Positions 1-9,373 of a DNA stretch of 56,680 nucleotides are shown here, one piece after another. Each line of letters starts with the position of its first letter. Within the stretch, counting starts at the first letter, position 1. The position numbers and the translations under genes were made by a program. Origin of the DNA: CAZLQF01 sp964561545 (GTDB lineage Bacteria > Bacteroidota > Bacteroidia > CAILMK01 > CAYYUA01); assembly GCA_964561545.1 (NCBI GenBank), contig CAZLQF010000017.1, positions 1 through 56,680 of the forward strand, read 5' to 3'. Under the pieces are notes generated by a model that did no database searches, was not told the origin of the DNA, and saw only the letters and a list, made by a program, of their open reading frames with translations.

Positions 1-2
1 AG

Positions 3-76
3 TGGACACGGGAGGATTCGAACCCCCAACCTTCTGATCCGTAGTCAGATGCTCTATCCAGTTGAGCTACGTGTCC
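3..76 (-). tRNA. tRNA-Arg (anticodon ACG)
   Basis: The reverse strand folds as a 74-nt tRNA. The acceptor arms GGACACG/CGTGTCC pair perfectly and the D arm is AGCTC/GAGC. The anticodon stem TCTGA/TCAGA encloses the loop CTACGGA, which gives anticodon ACG (arginine, CGN codons after A34 deamination). The T loop is TTCGAAT. The discriminator base is A, and the 3' CCA is not encoded (ACT follows), so CCA would be added after transcription. The cloverleaf was derived by eye. Confidence 0.95.
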
Positions 77-148
77 AATTTGTCATTTTCTTTTCAATCC
101 AGTTTAAATCAGCTCGAAACTTGAACTTTAGTCTTTTCCCAGCTGGCG

Positions 149-171
149 GATGCTCTATTCAGTTGAGCTAC
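149..171 (-). pseudogene. tRNA 5'-half remnant (D-arm duplicate)
   Basis: These 23 bases repeat the D-arm segment of the neighbouring tRNA-Arg with one mismatch. No matching anticodon stem, T arm or 3' acceptor strand can be found on the distal side (about 100-148). It lies about 75 bases upstream of the intact tRNA on the same strand. It is best read as a decayed tandem tRNA copy rather than a working gene. Confidence 0.6.
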
Positions 172-223
172 ATGATGTATGACATTGCAAATTTAAGGAT
201 TCTTTTGAGAATTGGCCCTCCCT

Positions 224-1132
224 TTAAAAAGTAAGGTTCAGGCCTACAGCCACTACTTCCTTGAATTGAACAGCAGGGCCTTTGGTGCCATCTTCTCTTA
301 AAACATCCACATCCTCGTCATAGATCAAATGGGTGGATACATTGGCGCTCAAAAAGTCGTTAACCTTCATGTTGAATTGCACCTTCCAGTCTACATCAAT
401 TTCGGTTAAGTCCCCATAGGATGCAAATAAATTGACCTTGGTATTAAAGGTGACGTTTTCCGCAATTGCAGTTTTGTAAGCTGTTTTAACATTGGGGCCA
501 ATTTCATACCTGATGTTTTCGCCTTTTTCAACGCCATACTTGCCTTGATTGGCTAAGGAATCATTCAATACAAAGGTGGACTTACCAGCAATGGGCGAAA
601 TTAAAATGTAAAAGGATGCGTTGGGCTGGAATTCCATCCCAATGGAACTGATCAAGTAGCCAGGCGCCATGAACTCAGAAATCTTTGTTCGCTGGGTTTC
701 TCCAGTTGAATCTTCTGAATATTCATAACCTGTGTTCATTACCGTATTAAAGTCCAACATGGCAGCAACGCCCCAATTTTCGGATACGGTTTGTTTATAC
801 TTGGTGGTGATCGAAAGCTCATCATCGCTTTTACGGAAAGGTTCATTGTTAGGTCCTTGTCTTATAACGCCATAGGCCATGTGCAAGTTGTTGTCCCATT
901 GTTTAAGTGCGTCCTTGTAGTTAAGGTTGCCATCAAAAGAACCGGAAATGGAAATGGAACTTTGGCCACCACCAGACCAATTTCTTAACCCAATTTGCGA
1001 AAAATTAAGGTTGGCATTGCCTCCGGTTTCCCAATTAGAAGTATCGCTCGCGTTTTGGGCTGAGGTGGTGGGAATTGATAACATCAAGCAAATAAGGGGT
1101 AAAAAAAAGCTAAAATCTAAGGAGTTTTTCAT
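224..1132 (-). CDS. DUF3078 family outer-membrane protein
   Basis: 302 aa. An N-terminal signal peptide (hydrophobic FFLPLICLMLSI, cleavage likely after TTSAQ) is followed by the DUF3078 pattern seen widely in Bacteroidota. This includes NASDTSNWETGG, the LRNWSGGG segment, and alternating amphipathic beta strands ending in an aromatic residue (VGLNLTF), as expected for a beta barrel in the outer membrane. The family has no assigned biochemical role; transport or envelope structure is only inferred. It is monocistronic on the minus strand and starts with ATG at 1132. Confidence 0.85.
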   Translation of the reverse strand: MKNSLDFSFFLPLICLMLSIPTTSAQNASDTSNWETGGNANLNFSQIGLRNWSGGGQSSISISGSFDGNLNYKDALKQWDNNLHMAYGVIRQGPNNEPFRKSDDELSITTKYKQTVSENWGVAAMLDFNTVMNTGYEYSEDSTGETQRTKISEFMAPGYLISSIGMEFQPNASFYILISPIAGKSTFVLNDSLANQGKYGVEKGENIRYEIGPNVKTAYKTAIAENVTFNTKVNLFASYGDLTEIDVDWKVQFNMKVNDFLSANVSTHLIYDEDVDVLREDGTKGPAVQFKEVVAVGLNLTF

Positions 1133-1303
1133 GTTGTTAAGTTTGGGGGTTGCCTATGTAAAGCCAAAAAAGGCAGGCGTGTGTTTAGGATTTGTGATTT
1201 TGATTCCTTGCTGAAGGTAAATTGAAGCTTGTTGCTTGAACCATTGTTATGCCATTGGTGAAGTGGTGATAAGGAATAAATGACTGACAGGAATCCAATA
1301 AAA

Positions 1304-2368
1304 TTATCCCTCTATGGTTTCGACCCAATCAAATGGGTCATTTTCTTCTCGTTTTTTGATCTTGTTAAGCCGGTTCAGGATATGATTCGAAAGCTTTCTT
1401 TCATCAACAGGTGGCAATTCGAGCTCTTGGTCGCGGTAACCAATGGCCTTAATATGCGCAATGGTCGCAGCCGTCCCTGTGCCAAACACATCTTCCAGGG
1501 TACCATTTTCATGGGCTTCTAACACCTCGTTGACGGTAATGGGCCTTTCTTCAACTGGCACATTTTCGGACTGGAGTAACTGAATAACACTATTGCGGGT
1601 AATGCCCTCCAAAATGGTACCGTCTAAATTGGGCGTGATCACCGTGCCGTTGATCTTGAAGAAAATGTTCATCGTGCCGGATTCTTCAATGTACCGGTGT
1701 TCCAAGGCATCGGTCCAGATCAGTTGGCTGTAGCCTTGTTGTTGAGCGAGGCTGGCCGGATACAGCGAACCTCCGTAATTGCCGGCTGCTTTGGCATATC
1801 CTACACCGCCTTTAACGGCGCGTACGTATTGCTCTTCTATCTTAACCTTAATGGGTTCCGGATAATAGGCATTTACCGGACTCAAAAATATCATGAACCT
1901 GTAATGGTCAGAAGGTTTAATGCCTACGTACTGGTCCATGGCAATTAAAAAAGGCCTTATGTATAAGGAGCTGCCAGCAGAAGTTGGGATCCAATCCCGG
2001 TCAATGCTTATCAATCGCTTCATGCCATCCACAAAAATTTCTTTGGGGATATCAGGCATACACATCCTTTCAGCCGACCTGTTCATGCGGTTCCAGTTAT
2101 CCTCGTGCCTAAAAAGAACCGGAATATGATCTTTATCTTTGTATGCTTTTAAACCTTCAAATACAGATTGACCGTAATGTAAAACGGATGTGGCTGGGTG
2201 GAAGGATAAATTTTGAAAAGGCATAATGTTGATGCCTTGCCATTGACCTTCTGCATAATCAGCTATTAGCATGTGGTCTGAGAAGATCCTTCCAAAAACG
2301 ATGTTGTCGAGATCTACTTCAGGCAGCTTTGATTTGCTGGTTTTTTGAATGTTTATAGGAAATTCCAT
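1304..2368 (-). CDS. ilvE: Branched-chain amino acid aminotransferase
   Basis: 354 aa, a PLP-dependent fold-type IV aminotransferase that interconverts Leu, Ile and Val with their 2-oxo acids using 2-oxoglutarate/glutamate. Family signatures: SVFEGLKAY (about residues 68-76), the PLP lysine in AKAAGNYGGS (about K193), EESGTMN, LEGITRNSVIQL and FGTGTAATI. Its length and motifs match the large (BCAT2-like) type common in Bacteroidota. It starts with ATG at 2368, is divergent from the gene at 2446, and stands alone with no ilv operon nearby. Confidence 0.95.
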   Translation of the reverse strand: MEFPINIQKTSKSKLPEVDLDNIVFGRIFSDHMLIADYAEGQWQGINIMPFQNLSFHPATSVLHYGQSVFEGLKAYKDKDHIPVLFRHEDNWNRMNRSAERMCMPDIPKEIFVDGMKRLISIDRDWIPTSAGSSLYIRPFLIAMDQYVGIKPSDHYRFMIFLSPVNAYYPEPIKVKIEEQYVRAVKGGVGYAKAAGNYGGSLYPASLAQQQGYSQLIWTDALEHRYIEESGTMNIFFKINGTVITPNLDGTILEGITRNSVIQLLQSENVPVEERPITVNEVLEAHENGTLEDVFGTGTAATIAHIKAIGYRDQELELPPVDERKLSNHILNRLNKIKKREENDPFDWVETIEG

Positions 2369-2445
2369 GTTTTCAACTTGTTTAAGTAATTACATTTGAT
2401 TCAAATATCATAAAATTTAGGTACTTAAAGAACAATCACAAAGCA

Positions 2446-3105
2446 ATGGAAAACCATCCCAGATTTTTGGCTAATTTTTTAAATGAGGGCTTGTACCTGG
2501 TGGATGACCCCACGATGTCGGTAAATGATTCCGAAACCCAACTCGGTGGGGAAGGATCATCATCCAAATCTTCCGGGAAAATAGCTAAGGATTATGCCAA
2601 GCCAGATGAAGATTCAAATGAAAGCGCAACATCGGTAGAAGAGCCCCAAATCCAGGAAAAAACACCTGAAGCTGAGCATGAAGTTGAGGAGGAAACCCCT
2701 GCAAACACTGGGCAAGAGCCCCCAGGTGGGGATCATGAAGCGCAAGTCGCTACAACAGAAATCCTGGTATTGGTCAATTACAGTTCCGGAGCTGCTTTAA
2801 AGGCTAAGGACCAGCTCGTTCTTAGTAACATATTGAAGGCCCTCTCGATATCCATCGATGATGTTGTTACCATCAATACTGGCAATTCGATTACCGATTT
2901 TCATGCCATTCTGGAATCTTACCAACCCAAAGTGGTTCTGGCTTTCGGCTTATCAACGGATTATTTTTCAGGGAAGATTACGTTGAATGAACATCAAACC
3001 ATTCGGGGAAGCCATGTTGTATTGGCGCCACCTGTTGCAGAAATTGCCCAGGATCGCACCCTTAAGCAAAAGCTTTGGGCCAACTTAAAAGGGGTTTTCT
3101 CTTGA
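2446..3105 (+). CDS. Hypothetical protein, possible DNA polymerase III psi-like subunit
   Basis: 219 aa. There is a short N-terminal helix (about 1-25), a long acidic Glu/Ser/Pro-rich disordered linker (about 30-105), and a compact C-terminal alpha/beta domain (about 108-219) ending in LKQKLWANLKGVFS. The pattern ILVLVNY, LSNILKAL, DDVVTIN, VVLAFG, PVAEIAQD and a terminal KQKLW..LK resembles proteins annotated as HolD (psi) in Bacteroidota. That identification is from memory of the pattern and is weak. It lies 153 bp upstream of rdgB on the same strand. Confidence 0.55.
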   Translation: MENHPRFLANFLNEGLYLVDDPTMSVNDSETQLGGEGSSSKSSGKIAKDYAKPDEDSNESATSVEEPQIQEKTPEAEHEVEEETPANTGQEPPGGDHEAQVATTEILVLVNYSSGAALKAKDQLVLSNILKALSISIDDVVTINTGNSITDFHAILESYQPKVVLAFGLSTDYFSGKITLNEHQTIRGSHVVLAPPVAEIAQDRTLKQKLWANLKGVFS

Positions 3106-3258
3106 TGACTCAAGTACCAAGCCACTTAAGATCATTTAACAGATCCTTGCAAAATAGAGAAGCAAGATTAGGAGCCTGGATGGTACTTTGAACAATTAAA
3201 CATACATAGGCCTGCTTAACAAAACATTAACACAACTTTCAATACCAGTAAAGTAATT

Positions 3259-3843
3259 ATGGAATCCATCGTATTTGTTACCAACAATTCAAACAAATTA
3301 AGGGAAGTAGGAGAATTGATGCCCAACCATTTTGAGCTGCTTGGTTTGCGGGATATTGGTTTTAGTGGTGATATTCCCGAGGAGCAACCAACGATAGAAG
3401 GAAATGCCTTGCAAAAAGCCCGTTACATTTATCAACGTTTCCAGGTCAATGTTTTTGCCGATGACACGGGATTAGAAGTTGATGCTTTGAACGGAAGCCC
3501 AGGCGTGCATTCGGCAAGGTATGCCGGCCCCAATGCAAATGACCAGGCCAACCTTAACAAACTTATGCATGAAATGGCGGGTTTTACCAACCGTAAAGCA
3601 CGTTTCAAAACGGTATTGGCCCTTATTTTTCAAGGAAAGGAATATTCATTTTATGGGATAACAGACGGCATCATTACCAAATCACCTGAAGGGCAACAAG
3701 GATTTGGTTATGATCCGGTATTTAAGCCCGAAGGATACGAGCAAACCTATGCTGAAATGCCCCTGTCAACCAAGAATTCGATCAGTCATCGAGGTAAAGC
3801 CGTTAGAAGCTTGGCAGCTTTTTTAAAGCGCTTGCAATCATAG
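3259..3843 (+). CDS. rdgB: XTP/dITP diphosphatase (Ham1/RdgB)
   Basis: 194 aa. It hydrolyses non-canonical purine nucleoside triphosphates (XTP, dITP, ITP) to monophosphates plus pyrophosphate, cleaning the nucleotide pool. It shows the N-terminal VTNNSNKLREV nucleotide-binding motif, the FADDTGLEVDAL metal/active-site segment with GSPGVHSARYAG, the GFGYDPVF substrate-base motif and the terminal SHRGKAV. Full family length. Start ATG 3259 is preceded by an AT-rich leader without Shine-Dalgarno, as usual in Bacteroidota. Confidence 0.96.
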   Translation: MESIVFVTNNSNKLREVGELMPNHFELLGLRDIGFSGDIPEEQPTIEGNALQKARYIYQRFQVNVFADDTGLEVDALNGSPGVHSARYAGPNANDQANLNKLMHEMAGFTNRKARFKTVLALIFQGKEYSFYGITDGIITKSPEGQQGFGYDPVFKPEGYEQTYAEMPLSTKNSISHRGKAVRSLAAFLKRLQS

Positions 3844-4017
3844 TTACTAAAAGTAGGGTCCTTCTTCATATATATTTTTGATTATCAAGCGTTTTTATTT
3901 TTTTAGCTTTGTTTGTGAGCGTATATATGGTGTTACCTTCTAACACCTTATGTCATTCCATGACATTGCCACCTGTCTTTAGATTTGTTAATACCAATTG
4001 GGGATAAAAATACTCAC

Positions 4018-4341
4018 ATGACGAGTACCATTAACATTGAAATCAAAACTAATGAAATTATGATCTCAGATTTAAACCATATCTACGAAGGGGACCATTT
4101 AAGACTACAGTTTAACTCTAAGGAAGAGGGTTTTTTAGAAGTTAGTTTACTTGATAAGCAAGGAGCGTTGATTTACAATTATTCGGATTATGTCCGGAAA
4201 GGCGAATTTAGCCATAACATTAATAAAAATTATCTTAAGCCCAATAAATACCTGATCAGGATTGCTAAAAACGGCAAGTCTGAGATGAAGGAGTTCGATG
4301 TCCTTGGCAGTGCCAATAAAAGGATGGATCAAGGTGGGTAA
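4018..4341 (+). CDS. Small hypothetical protein, beta-sandwich-like
   Basis: 107 aa from ATG 4018; an upstream in-frame TTG at 3985 would add 11 residues but is less likely. There is no signal peptide. The sequence is a series of short beta strands (LRLQFNSKEEGFLEVSLLDKQGALIYNYSD, KYLIRIAKNGKSEMKEFDVLG). Its motifs GFLEVSLLDKQG and LKPNKYLIRIAKNGK recall the folding pattern of T9SS C-terminal domains, but it carries no leader peptide and no matching passenger. No function is assigned. Confidence 0.6.
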   Translation: MTSTINIEIKTNEIMISDLNHIYEGDHLRLQFNSKEEGFLEVSLLDKQGALIYNYSDYVRKGEFSHNINKNYLKPNKYLIRIAKNGKSEMKEFDVLGSANKRMDQGG

Positions 4342-4549
4342 ATAGGGTCCCATCATTAATGCTTTAAACATTGATCTACCGATGCATGATGAAGAATGAC
4401 ATGAAATGCCTTGCACAGGTCTGCCCGTTTTATCATTAAAGCGAAATCGCTATGATTGGCATCCTTCCTTAATTTTAGCGCTTCACAGTAAACCATCCCT
4501 CTAATTCAGTGTTAAATTTGAATCAATGATCTGATTGAAGGCAAATTCC

Positions 4550-5077
4550 ATGATATTAGTGATTGCAGGTACGAATCGGAAAAATTCGCGTTCAAGCATA
4601 ATAGCGCACTCCTACGCAACCATTCTAAGGCAGCAAAGTAATGAGGACATCCAGGTATTGGATTTAAAGGTTTTACCCCATGATTTCATATTCAGCGCGC
4701 TTTATGAAAATGCTTTAACCCATCCTGAGTTTAATAAGATCCAAAACTTGGTAGACCGGTCCGATAAAATAGTGTTCATTATTTCTGAATACAACGGCTC
4801 CTTTCCAGGGGCGCTTAAAGCTTTTATCGATGGGCTGCGCTATCCGGATACGTTTACCGGTAAGAAAGGAGCTATGGTAGGCTTTTCGTCAAGTCCTTAT
4901 GGATCGGCCATGGCTTTAAGTCACATGGCAGATATCCTGAATTTCCTTGGTATGTATCTTCTACCTTCGCGCCCTAAACTTGCTTACATTGAGGAAGCTA
5001 TGGATGAGCAAGCTTTAACAGACGCAACTTATTTTGAACTGCTGGAGGCCCAAGCCAAGGAATTGTTGCTTTTTTAA
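4550..5077 (+). CDS. NADPH-dependent FMN reductase family protein
   Basis: 175 aa from ATG 4550; an in-frame TTG at 4535 is possible but the flavodoxin fold begins at ILVIAGTNRKNS. This is an NAD(P)H-dependent FMN/quinone reductase of the SsuE/azoreductase type. It has the FMN phosphate loop GTNRKNSRSS, the SEYNGSFPGALKAFIDGL motif that packs on the flavin, and KKGAMVGFSSSPYGS. It probably has a cytosolic role in redox or quinone reduction; the substrate cannot be told. It is monocistronic. Confidence 0.85.
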   Translation: MILVIAGTNRKNSRSSIIAHSYATILRQQSNEDIQVLDLKVLPHDFIFSALYENALTHPEFNKIQNLVDRSDKIVFIISEYNGSFPGALKAFIDGLRYPDTFTGKKGAMVGFSSSPYGSAMALSHMADILNFLGMYLLPSRPKLAYIEEAMDEQALTDATYFELLEAQAKELLLF

Positions 5078-5421
5078 TAGAGTGTTCTTATATTAGAGCA
5101 TTGAAAACTTCTTAAAGCATTACCCAATGCCTAACATGCGGACTAACTGCTAGTATTCAGCTCAATGTTGGCCATGGCTTAATACAAATCGACTTACCAA
5201 ATTACAAAATGTCGCATCTTTTAATAAACCATCAATAAGCTTCGTTGTTGGTTGTAAAATTTCATCTTTAGGTTGATATAAATTTATGAGCTTAAAATGT
5301 AAGCTGTGTGTTGGGTTCATTGGATAAGTTATGATTGCTTATGGTGATGAGGCAGCCCATCTTTTTTCCCCCTAAATTGGATATTTTTGTAGGAATTGTA
5401 TGACCCCGAAAAAACAAGGAT
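5078..5421. other. Intergenic region upstream of hutU
   Basis: 344 bp without a convincing coding segment, tRNA or strong hairpin. It must hold the hutU promoter, but no clean TTG-N19-TAnnTTTG match was found. An AT-rich stretch lies around 5260-5300. Confidence 0.5.
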
Positions 5422-7107
5422 ATGTTTTCTAAAGAAGTAATTGATCAACTTGATCTTAATTCACTCACCGGTGCTCCTACAGGCACTGAATTAAACTGCA
5501 AAGGCTGGAGCCAGGAAGCACCGTTAAGGATGTTGCTCAACAACCTGGATCCCGAAGTTGCTGAGAAACCGGAGGAATTGATCATTTATGGTGGTAACGG
5601 TAAAGCAGCACGTAATAAGGAATCCCTCCAATTGATACTGAAAGCCCTTAAAGACATTGAGGAAGACGAAACCTTGATTGTGCAATCTGGAAAGCCGGTC
5701 GGGATTCTGCCCACCCATAAAGATGCCCCAAGGGTGGTTATTTCCAATTCTATGCTCGTCCCTAAGTGGGCTACCTACGATACTTTCAGGGAAATGGAGG
5801 CTCAGGGATTAAGCATGTACGGCCAAATGACCGCTGGTTCCTGGATTTATATTGGTTCCCAGGGTATTGTGCAGGGTACTTACGAAACGTTTGGGGCTTT
5901 AGCAAGAAAGCATTATGGAAGCAGCCTTAAAGGAACGATCTCCGTAACTGGTGGATTAGGCGGCATGGGGGGTGCTCAACCGCTTGCCATTACAATGAAT
6001 GAAGGTGTTTGTCTGGCGGCTGAAGTTGATGAAGCCCACATCCAAAAAAGAATTGAAACGCGCTACCTTGATAAATACTACCAAGACATTGATGAAGCCA
6101 TTGATGAGGCTATGAAGGCCAAAGAAGCCAACAAAGTGGTTTCCATTGGCGTATTGGCGAATGCTGTGGACTTACTTGAACGAATGATCGAACGCAACAT
6201 TGTGCCCGATGCCTTAACGGACCAAACTTCTGCCCATGATCCGCTTTATGGGTATGTTCCACAAGGCATGTCTTTAGAGGAAGCTTCGGTATTAAGAAAT
6301 GAAGACCCCGATCGTTATATAGAACTTGCCAAGGATACCATGGCCCAGCACGTGCAGCTAATGATCAAACTTCAAAACATGGGCGCTATCACCTTTGATT
6401 ATGGCAACAACATCCGGGGGCAGGCACTTGAAAAGGGTGTGAAGCATGCTTTTGATTTTCCGGGCTTTGTACCGGCTTACTTGCGTCCCCAATTCAGCGA
6501 AGGCAAAGGTCCTTTCCGTTGGGCTGCCTTGTCAGGCGATCCCAATGACATATATGAAACGGATCAAGCTTTAATGGAGCTATTCCCGGAAAATGAGCAC
6601 CTCGTACGTTGGCTTAAAATGGCACAGGATAAAATTGCTTTCCAGGGATTGCCTTCCAGGATCTGTTGGCTTGGCATGGGCGAACGGGAAAAAGCAGGCC
6701 TGGCCTTTAACAAATTAATGAAAGAAGGCAAGCTTAAAGCACCGGTGGTCATCGGTCGTGATCATTTGGATACAGGTTCAGTAGCATCACCAAATAGGGA
6801 AACGGAAGGCATGAAAGACGGTTCGGATGCCATTGGGGATTGGCCCATTCTTAATGCCTTGATGAACACAGCTTCCGGTGCAACTTGGGTATCGGTTCAT
6901 CATGGAGGCGGCGTTGGTATTGGGTATTCCCTGCACGCAGGCATGGTTGTATTAGCCGATGGTTCAGAAGAAGCTGATCGAAAATTAGAAAGGGTCCTTC
7001 ACAATGATCCGGCTACTGGCGTGATCCGCCATGCCGATGCTGGTTATGACATCGCTAAGGATACCGCAAGAAAATTTAGGCTCGATATTAAGGAACGGCT
7101 GGAGTGA
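5422..7107 (+). CDS. hutU: Urocanate hydratase
   Basis: 561 aa, full length. It catalyses the second step of histidine degradation: urocanate plus water to 4-imidazolone-5-propionate, with tightly bound NAD+ as electrophile. Signatures: GQMTAGSWIYIGSQGIVQGT, VTGGLGGMGGAQPLA (NAD+-binding glycine-rich loop), the active-site region FQGLPSRICWLGMG and the late SVHHGGGVGIGYS. hutH, hutI and hutG are not adjacent, so the pathway is dispersed in this genome or lies outside the window. Start ATG 5422. Confidence 0.97.
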   Translation: MFSKEVIDQLDLNSLTGAPTGTELNCKGWSQEAPLRMLLNNLDPEVAEKPEELIIYGGNGKAARNKESLQLILKALKDIEEDETLIVQSGKPVGILPTHKDAPRVVISNSMLVPKWATYDTFREMEAQGLSMYGQMTAGSWIYIGSQGIVQGTYETFGALARKHYGSSLKGTISVTGGLGGMGGAQPLAITMNEGVCLAAEVDEAHIQKRIETRYLDKYYQDIDEAIDEAMKAKEANKVVSIGVLANAVDLLERMIERNIVPDALTDQTSAHDPLYGYVPQGMSLEEASVLRNEDPDRYIELAKDTMAQHVQLMIKLQNMGAITFDYGNNIRGQALEKGVKHAFDFPGFVPAYLRPQFSEGKGPFRWAALSGDPNDIYETDQALMELFPENEHLVRWLKMAQDKIAFQGLPSRICWLGMGEREKAGLAFNKLMKEGKLKAPVVIGRDHLDTGSVASPNRETEGMKDGSDAIGDWPILNALMNTASGATWVSVHHGGGVGIGYSLHAGMVVLADGSEEADRKLERVLHNDPATGVIRHADAGYDIAKDTARKFRLDIKERLE

Positions 7108-7253
7108 GAACCAAAAACCAAATTGCTAAGCAATTAGTGTTAAGTCCAAAGTACTATTGAAGAGTGTTTCCAGCCTTAACTGCTCTTTAAGGTTCCCTAA
7201 CTTTGGTTGCCAAGAGGCATCTCAAGCGTTACCTAAAACAGGCCTAATAAATG

Positions 7254-7284
7254 TTGGTTTTTTGGGATATTCTCTTAATATTTG
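7254..7284 (+). promoter_or_regulatory. Bacteroidota-type promoter for atpDC
   Basis: TTG at 7254-7256, then 20 bases, then AATATTTG at 7277-7284. This fits the Bacteroidota primary sigma consensus (TTG, about 19-20 bases, TAnnTTTG) with one mismatch in the -7 element. The ATG of atpD lies 33 bases downstream, a plausible short leader. Confidence 0.5.
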
Positions 7285-7317
7285 CACTCCAATTTACAAC
7301 GTAAAATATTCAATTTA

Positions 7318-8838
7318 ATGGAGAACAAAGGCAAAATTGCCCAGATAATTGGCCCGGTGATTGACGTTAGCTTTGCGGAAGAAGGCGCTCACCTGCCACA
7401 AATTTTCAACGGGCTCCATGTAAAAAAAGATGATGGCAGTACGCTCGTTTTAGAGGTACAACAGCACCTCGGAGAGGACATTGTCCGAACGATAGGCATG
7501 GATTCCACCGAAGGTTTAATCCGTGGTATGGAAGTAATTGATACTGGTGAACCCATTCGCATGCCTATTGGTGAGGAAATTCGGGGTCGTCTTTTAAACG
7601 TGGTTGGCAACACCATTGACGGGGTAGGCGAGCTTGATACTCAAAACTACCGCCCCATTCACCAGCAGCCGCCATCATATGAAGATTTAAGTACCTCTGA
7701 TGAACCGCTCTGGACAGGCATTAAAGTCATCGATTTGATTGAGCCTTATTCCAAAGGTGGTAAAATTGGTTTGTTTGGCGGAGCTGGCGTTGGCAAGACG
7801 GTTTTGATCATGGAGTTGATTAACAATATTGCCAAGGCTTACGAAGGCATTTCCGTATTCACCGGTGTAGGTGAGCGTACGCGTGAAGGCAACGACCTCT
7901 TAAGGGAAATGCTTGAATCTGGCGTCATTGACTACGGTGAGGAGTTTAGGAAATCAATGGATGAAGGGGGATGGGATCTATCCAAGGTAGATTCTGAAGC
8001 TCTTAAGCAATCCCAGGCTACTTTGGTATTTGGTCAGATGAACGAACCTCCCGGCGCCCGCGCACGCGTAGCACTTTCAGGCCTCAGTGTTGCAGAATAT
8101 TACCGCGATGGCAGTGATGAAGATGAAGGTGGCAAAGATATTCTCCTATTCATTGACAATATATTTAGATTTACGCAAGCAGGTGCAGAAGTTTCCGCCC
8201 TTTTAGGTAGGATGCCTTCTGCTGTTGGTTATCAGCCAACGCTGGCATCAGAAATGGGTGAAATGCAGGAGCGCATTACTTCTACCAAGCGAGGTTCTAT
8301 TACCTCCGTTCAGGCAGTTTATGTACCCGCTGACGACTTGACCGACCCAGCACCGGCTACAACTTTTGCTCACCTGGACGCTACCACAGTACTTTCCCGT
8401 AAGATTGCTGAGCAAGGGATTTATCCGGCTGTGGATCCGCTGGACTCCACCTCAAGGATTGTTGAGCCCAAGATTGTAGGCGATCATCACTACAAGACAG
8501 CTGAAAGGGTTAAGGAAATCCTTCAGCGTTACAAAGAATTACAGGACATCATTGCCATCCTTGGTATGGAAGAGCTTTCGGAAGAAGACAAAACTGTGGT
8601 TCACCGTGCAAGGAGGGTTCAGAGGTTCCTTTCGCAACCATTTTTTGTTGCTGAGCAGTTTACGAACCTCCCCGGTAAGTTCGTCTCCATAGAAGACACG
8701 ATTAAAGGCTTCAACAAAATACTTGATGGAGAGGTAGACCAATATCCTGAATCGGCTTTTAACCTGGTAGGTACGATTGAAGAGGCTGTTGAAAAAGGCG
8801 AGAAAATGTTAAAAGAAGCTGAAGGTCAGGAAGCCTAA
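7318..8838 (+). CDS. atpD: ATP synthase F1 subunit beta
   Basis: 506 aa from ATG 7318 (MENKGKIAQIIGPVIDV). An in-frame upstream start at 7282 is rejected because the conserved beta-subunit N-terminus begins here. It carries the catalytic nucleotide sites of F1: Walker A GGAGVGKTV (about residues 154-162), the ALSGLSVAEYYRD and LLFIDNIFRFTQAG Walker B segment, and a DELSEED-equivalent MEELSEED near 417-424. The extra segment after ESGVIDYGEEF, relative to E. coli, is typical of Bacteroidota. Followed 11 bp later by atpC; the remaining atp genes are elsewhere, the usual arrangement in this phylum. Confidence 0.98.
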   Translation: MENKGKIAQIIGPVIDVSFAEEGAHLPQIFNGLHVKKDDGSTLVLEVQQHLGEDIVRTIGMDSTEGLIRGMEVIDTGEPIRMPIGEEIRGRLLNVVGNTIDGVGELDTQNYRPIHQQPPSYEDLSTSDEPLWTGIKVIDLIEPYSKGGKIGLFGGAGVGKTVLIMELINNIAKAYEGISVFTGVGERTREGNDLLREMLESGVIDYGEEFRKSMDEGGWDLSKVDSEALKQSQATLVFGQMNEPPGARARVALSGLSVAEYYRDGSDEDEGGKDILLFIDNIFRFTQAGAEVSALLGRMPSAVGYQPTLASEMGEMQERITSTKRGSITSVQAVYVPADDLTDPAPATTFAHLDATTVLSRKIAEQGIYPAVDPLDSTSRIVEPKIVGDHHYKTAERVKEILQRYKELQDIIAILGMEELSEEDKTVVHRARRVQRFLSQPFFVAEQFTNLPGKFVSIEDTIKGFNKILDGEVDQYPESAFNLVGTIEEAVEKGEKMLKEAEGQEA

Positions 8839-8849
8839 ATTTTAAAATT

Positions 8850-9083
8850 ATGCATTTAGAAGTTATAACACCCGATCAAACCTTATACAATGGTGAAATT
8901 AAAGGCGTTCGCTTGCCCGGAAAGCAAGGCTCATTTGAAGTGCTAAACAACCATGCGCCACTGATTTCAAGTTTGCACCAAGGGCAATTAAGGGTAACCG
9001 ATCAAAATGATCAACAAGAATTTTTGACTGTTAACTCTGGTTTTGTAGAAGTGCTGAACAATAAAATCATTGTATTGGTATAG
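8850..9083 (+). CDS. atpC: ATP synthase F1 subunit epsilon (short form)
   Basis: 77 aa, about half the E. coli length. It contains only the N-terminal beta-sandwich domain (MHLEVITPDQTLYNGEIKGVR, LPGKQGSFEVLNNHAPLIS, LRVTDQ, NSGFVEVLNNKIIVLV) and lacks the C-terminal helical hairpin that inhibits ATP hydrolysis. This short form is common in Bacteroidota, so it is not a truncation artefact. Epsilon-helix inhibition of the reverse reaction is therefore probably absent. Co-transcribed with atpD and followed by a strong terminator. Confidence 0.93.
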   Translation: MHLEVITPDQTLYNGEIKGVRLPGKQGSFEVLNNHAPLISSLHQGQLRVTDQNDQQEFLTVNSGFVEVLNNKIIVLV

Positions 9084-9106
9084 ATTGATCTGCAAATTAT
9101 TAGCAT

Positions 9107-9144
9107 AAAAAAAGGTGAGTCAAGTTTTTGGCTCACCTTTTTTT
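9107..9144 (+). terminator. Rho-independent terminator after atpDC
   Basis: A-tract 9107-9113, stem GGTGAG (9114-9119) pairing with CTCACC (9132-9137) and extended by a T-G and a C-G pair. The loop is AAGTTTTT and a 7-T tail follows. The symmetric A/T tracts could also make it act on the opposite strand. Confidence 0.9.
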
Positions 9145-9373
9145 ATGGTTTGGTAGGCAAGGATGTTAAAGCTATTCTCTAAAAACATCAAGGATCCTGC
9201 CTTAGGTTTATTCGAATTGCTCGGGCGATCACCGCTTTAAGCCTTTTAGTAAAGCTAAGTATTGAATGGCCTGCCACTTAATAACGCTCGTTTGTAATGA
9301 GTGGTACGCTTTTCTGTTTCATGCTATAGTTGCCTTGCATTGATAAAACAACAAAGGGCTATGAGTTTCTGCT

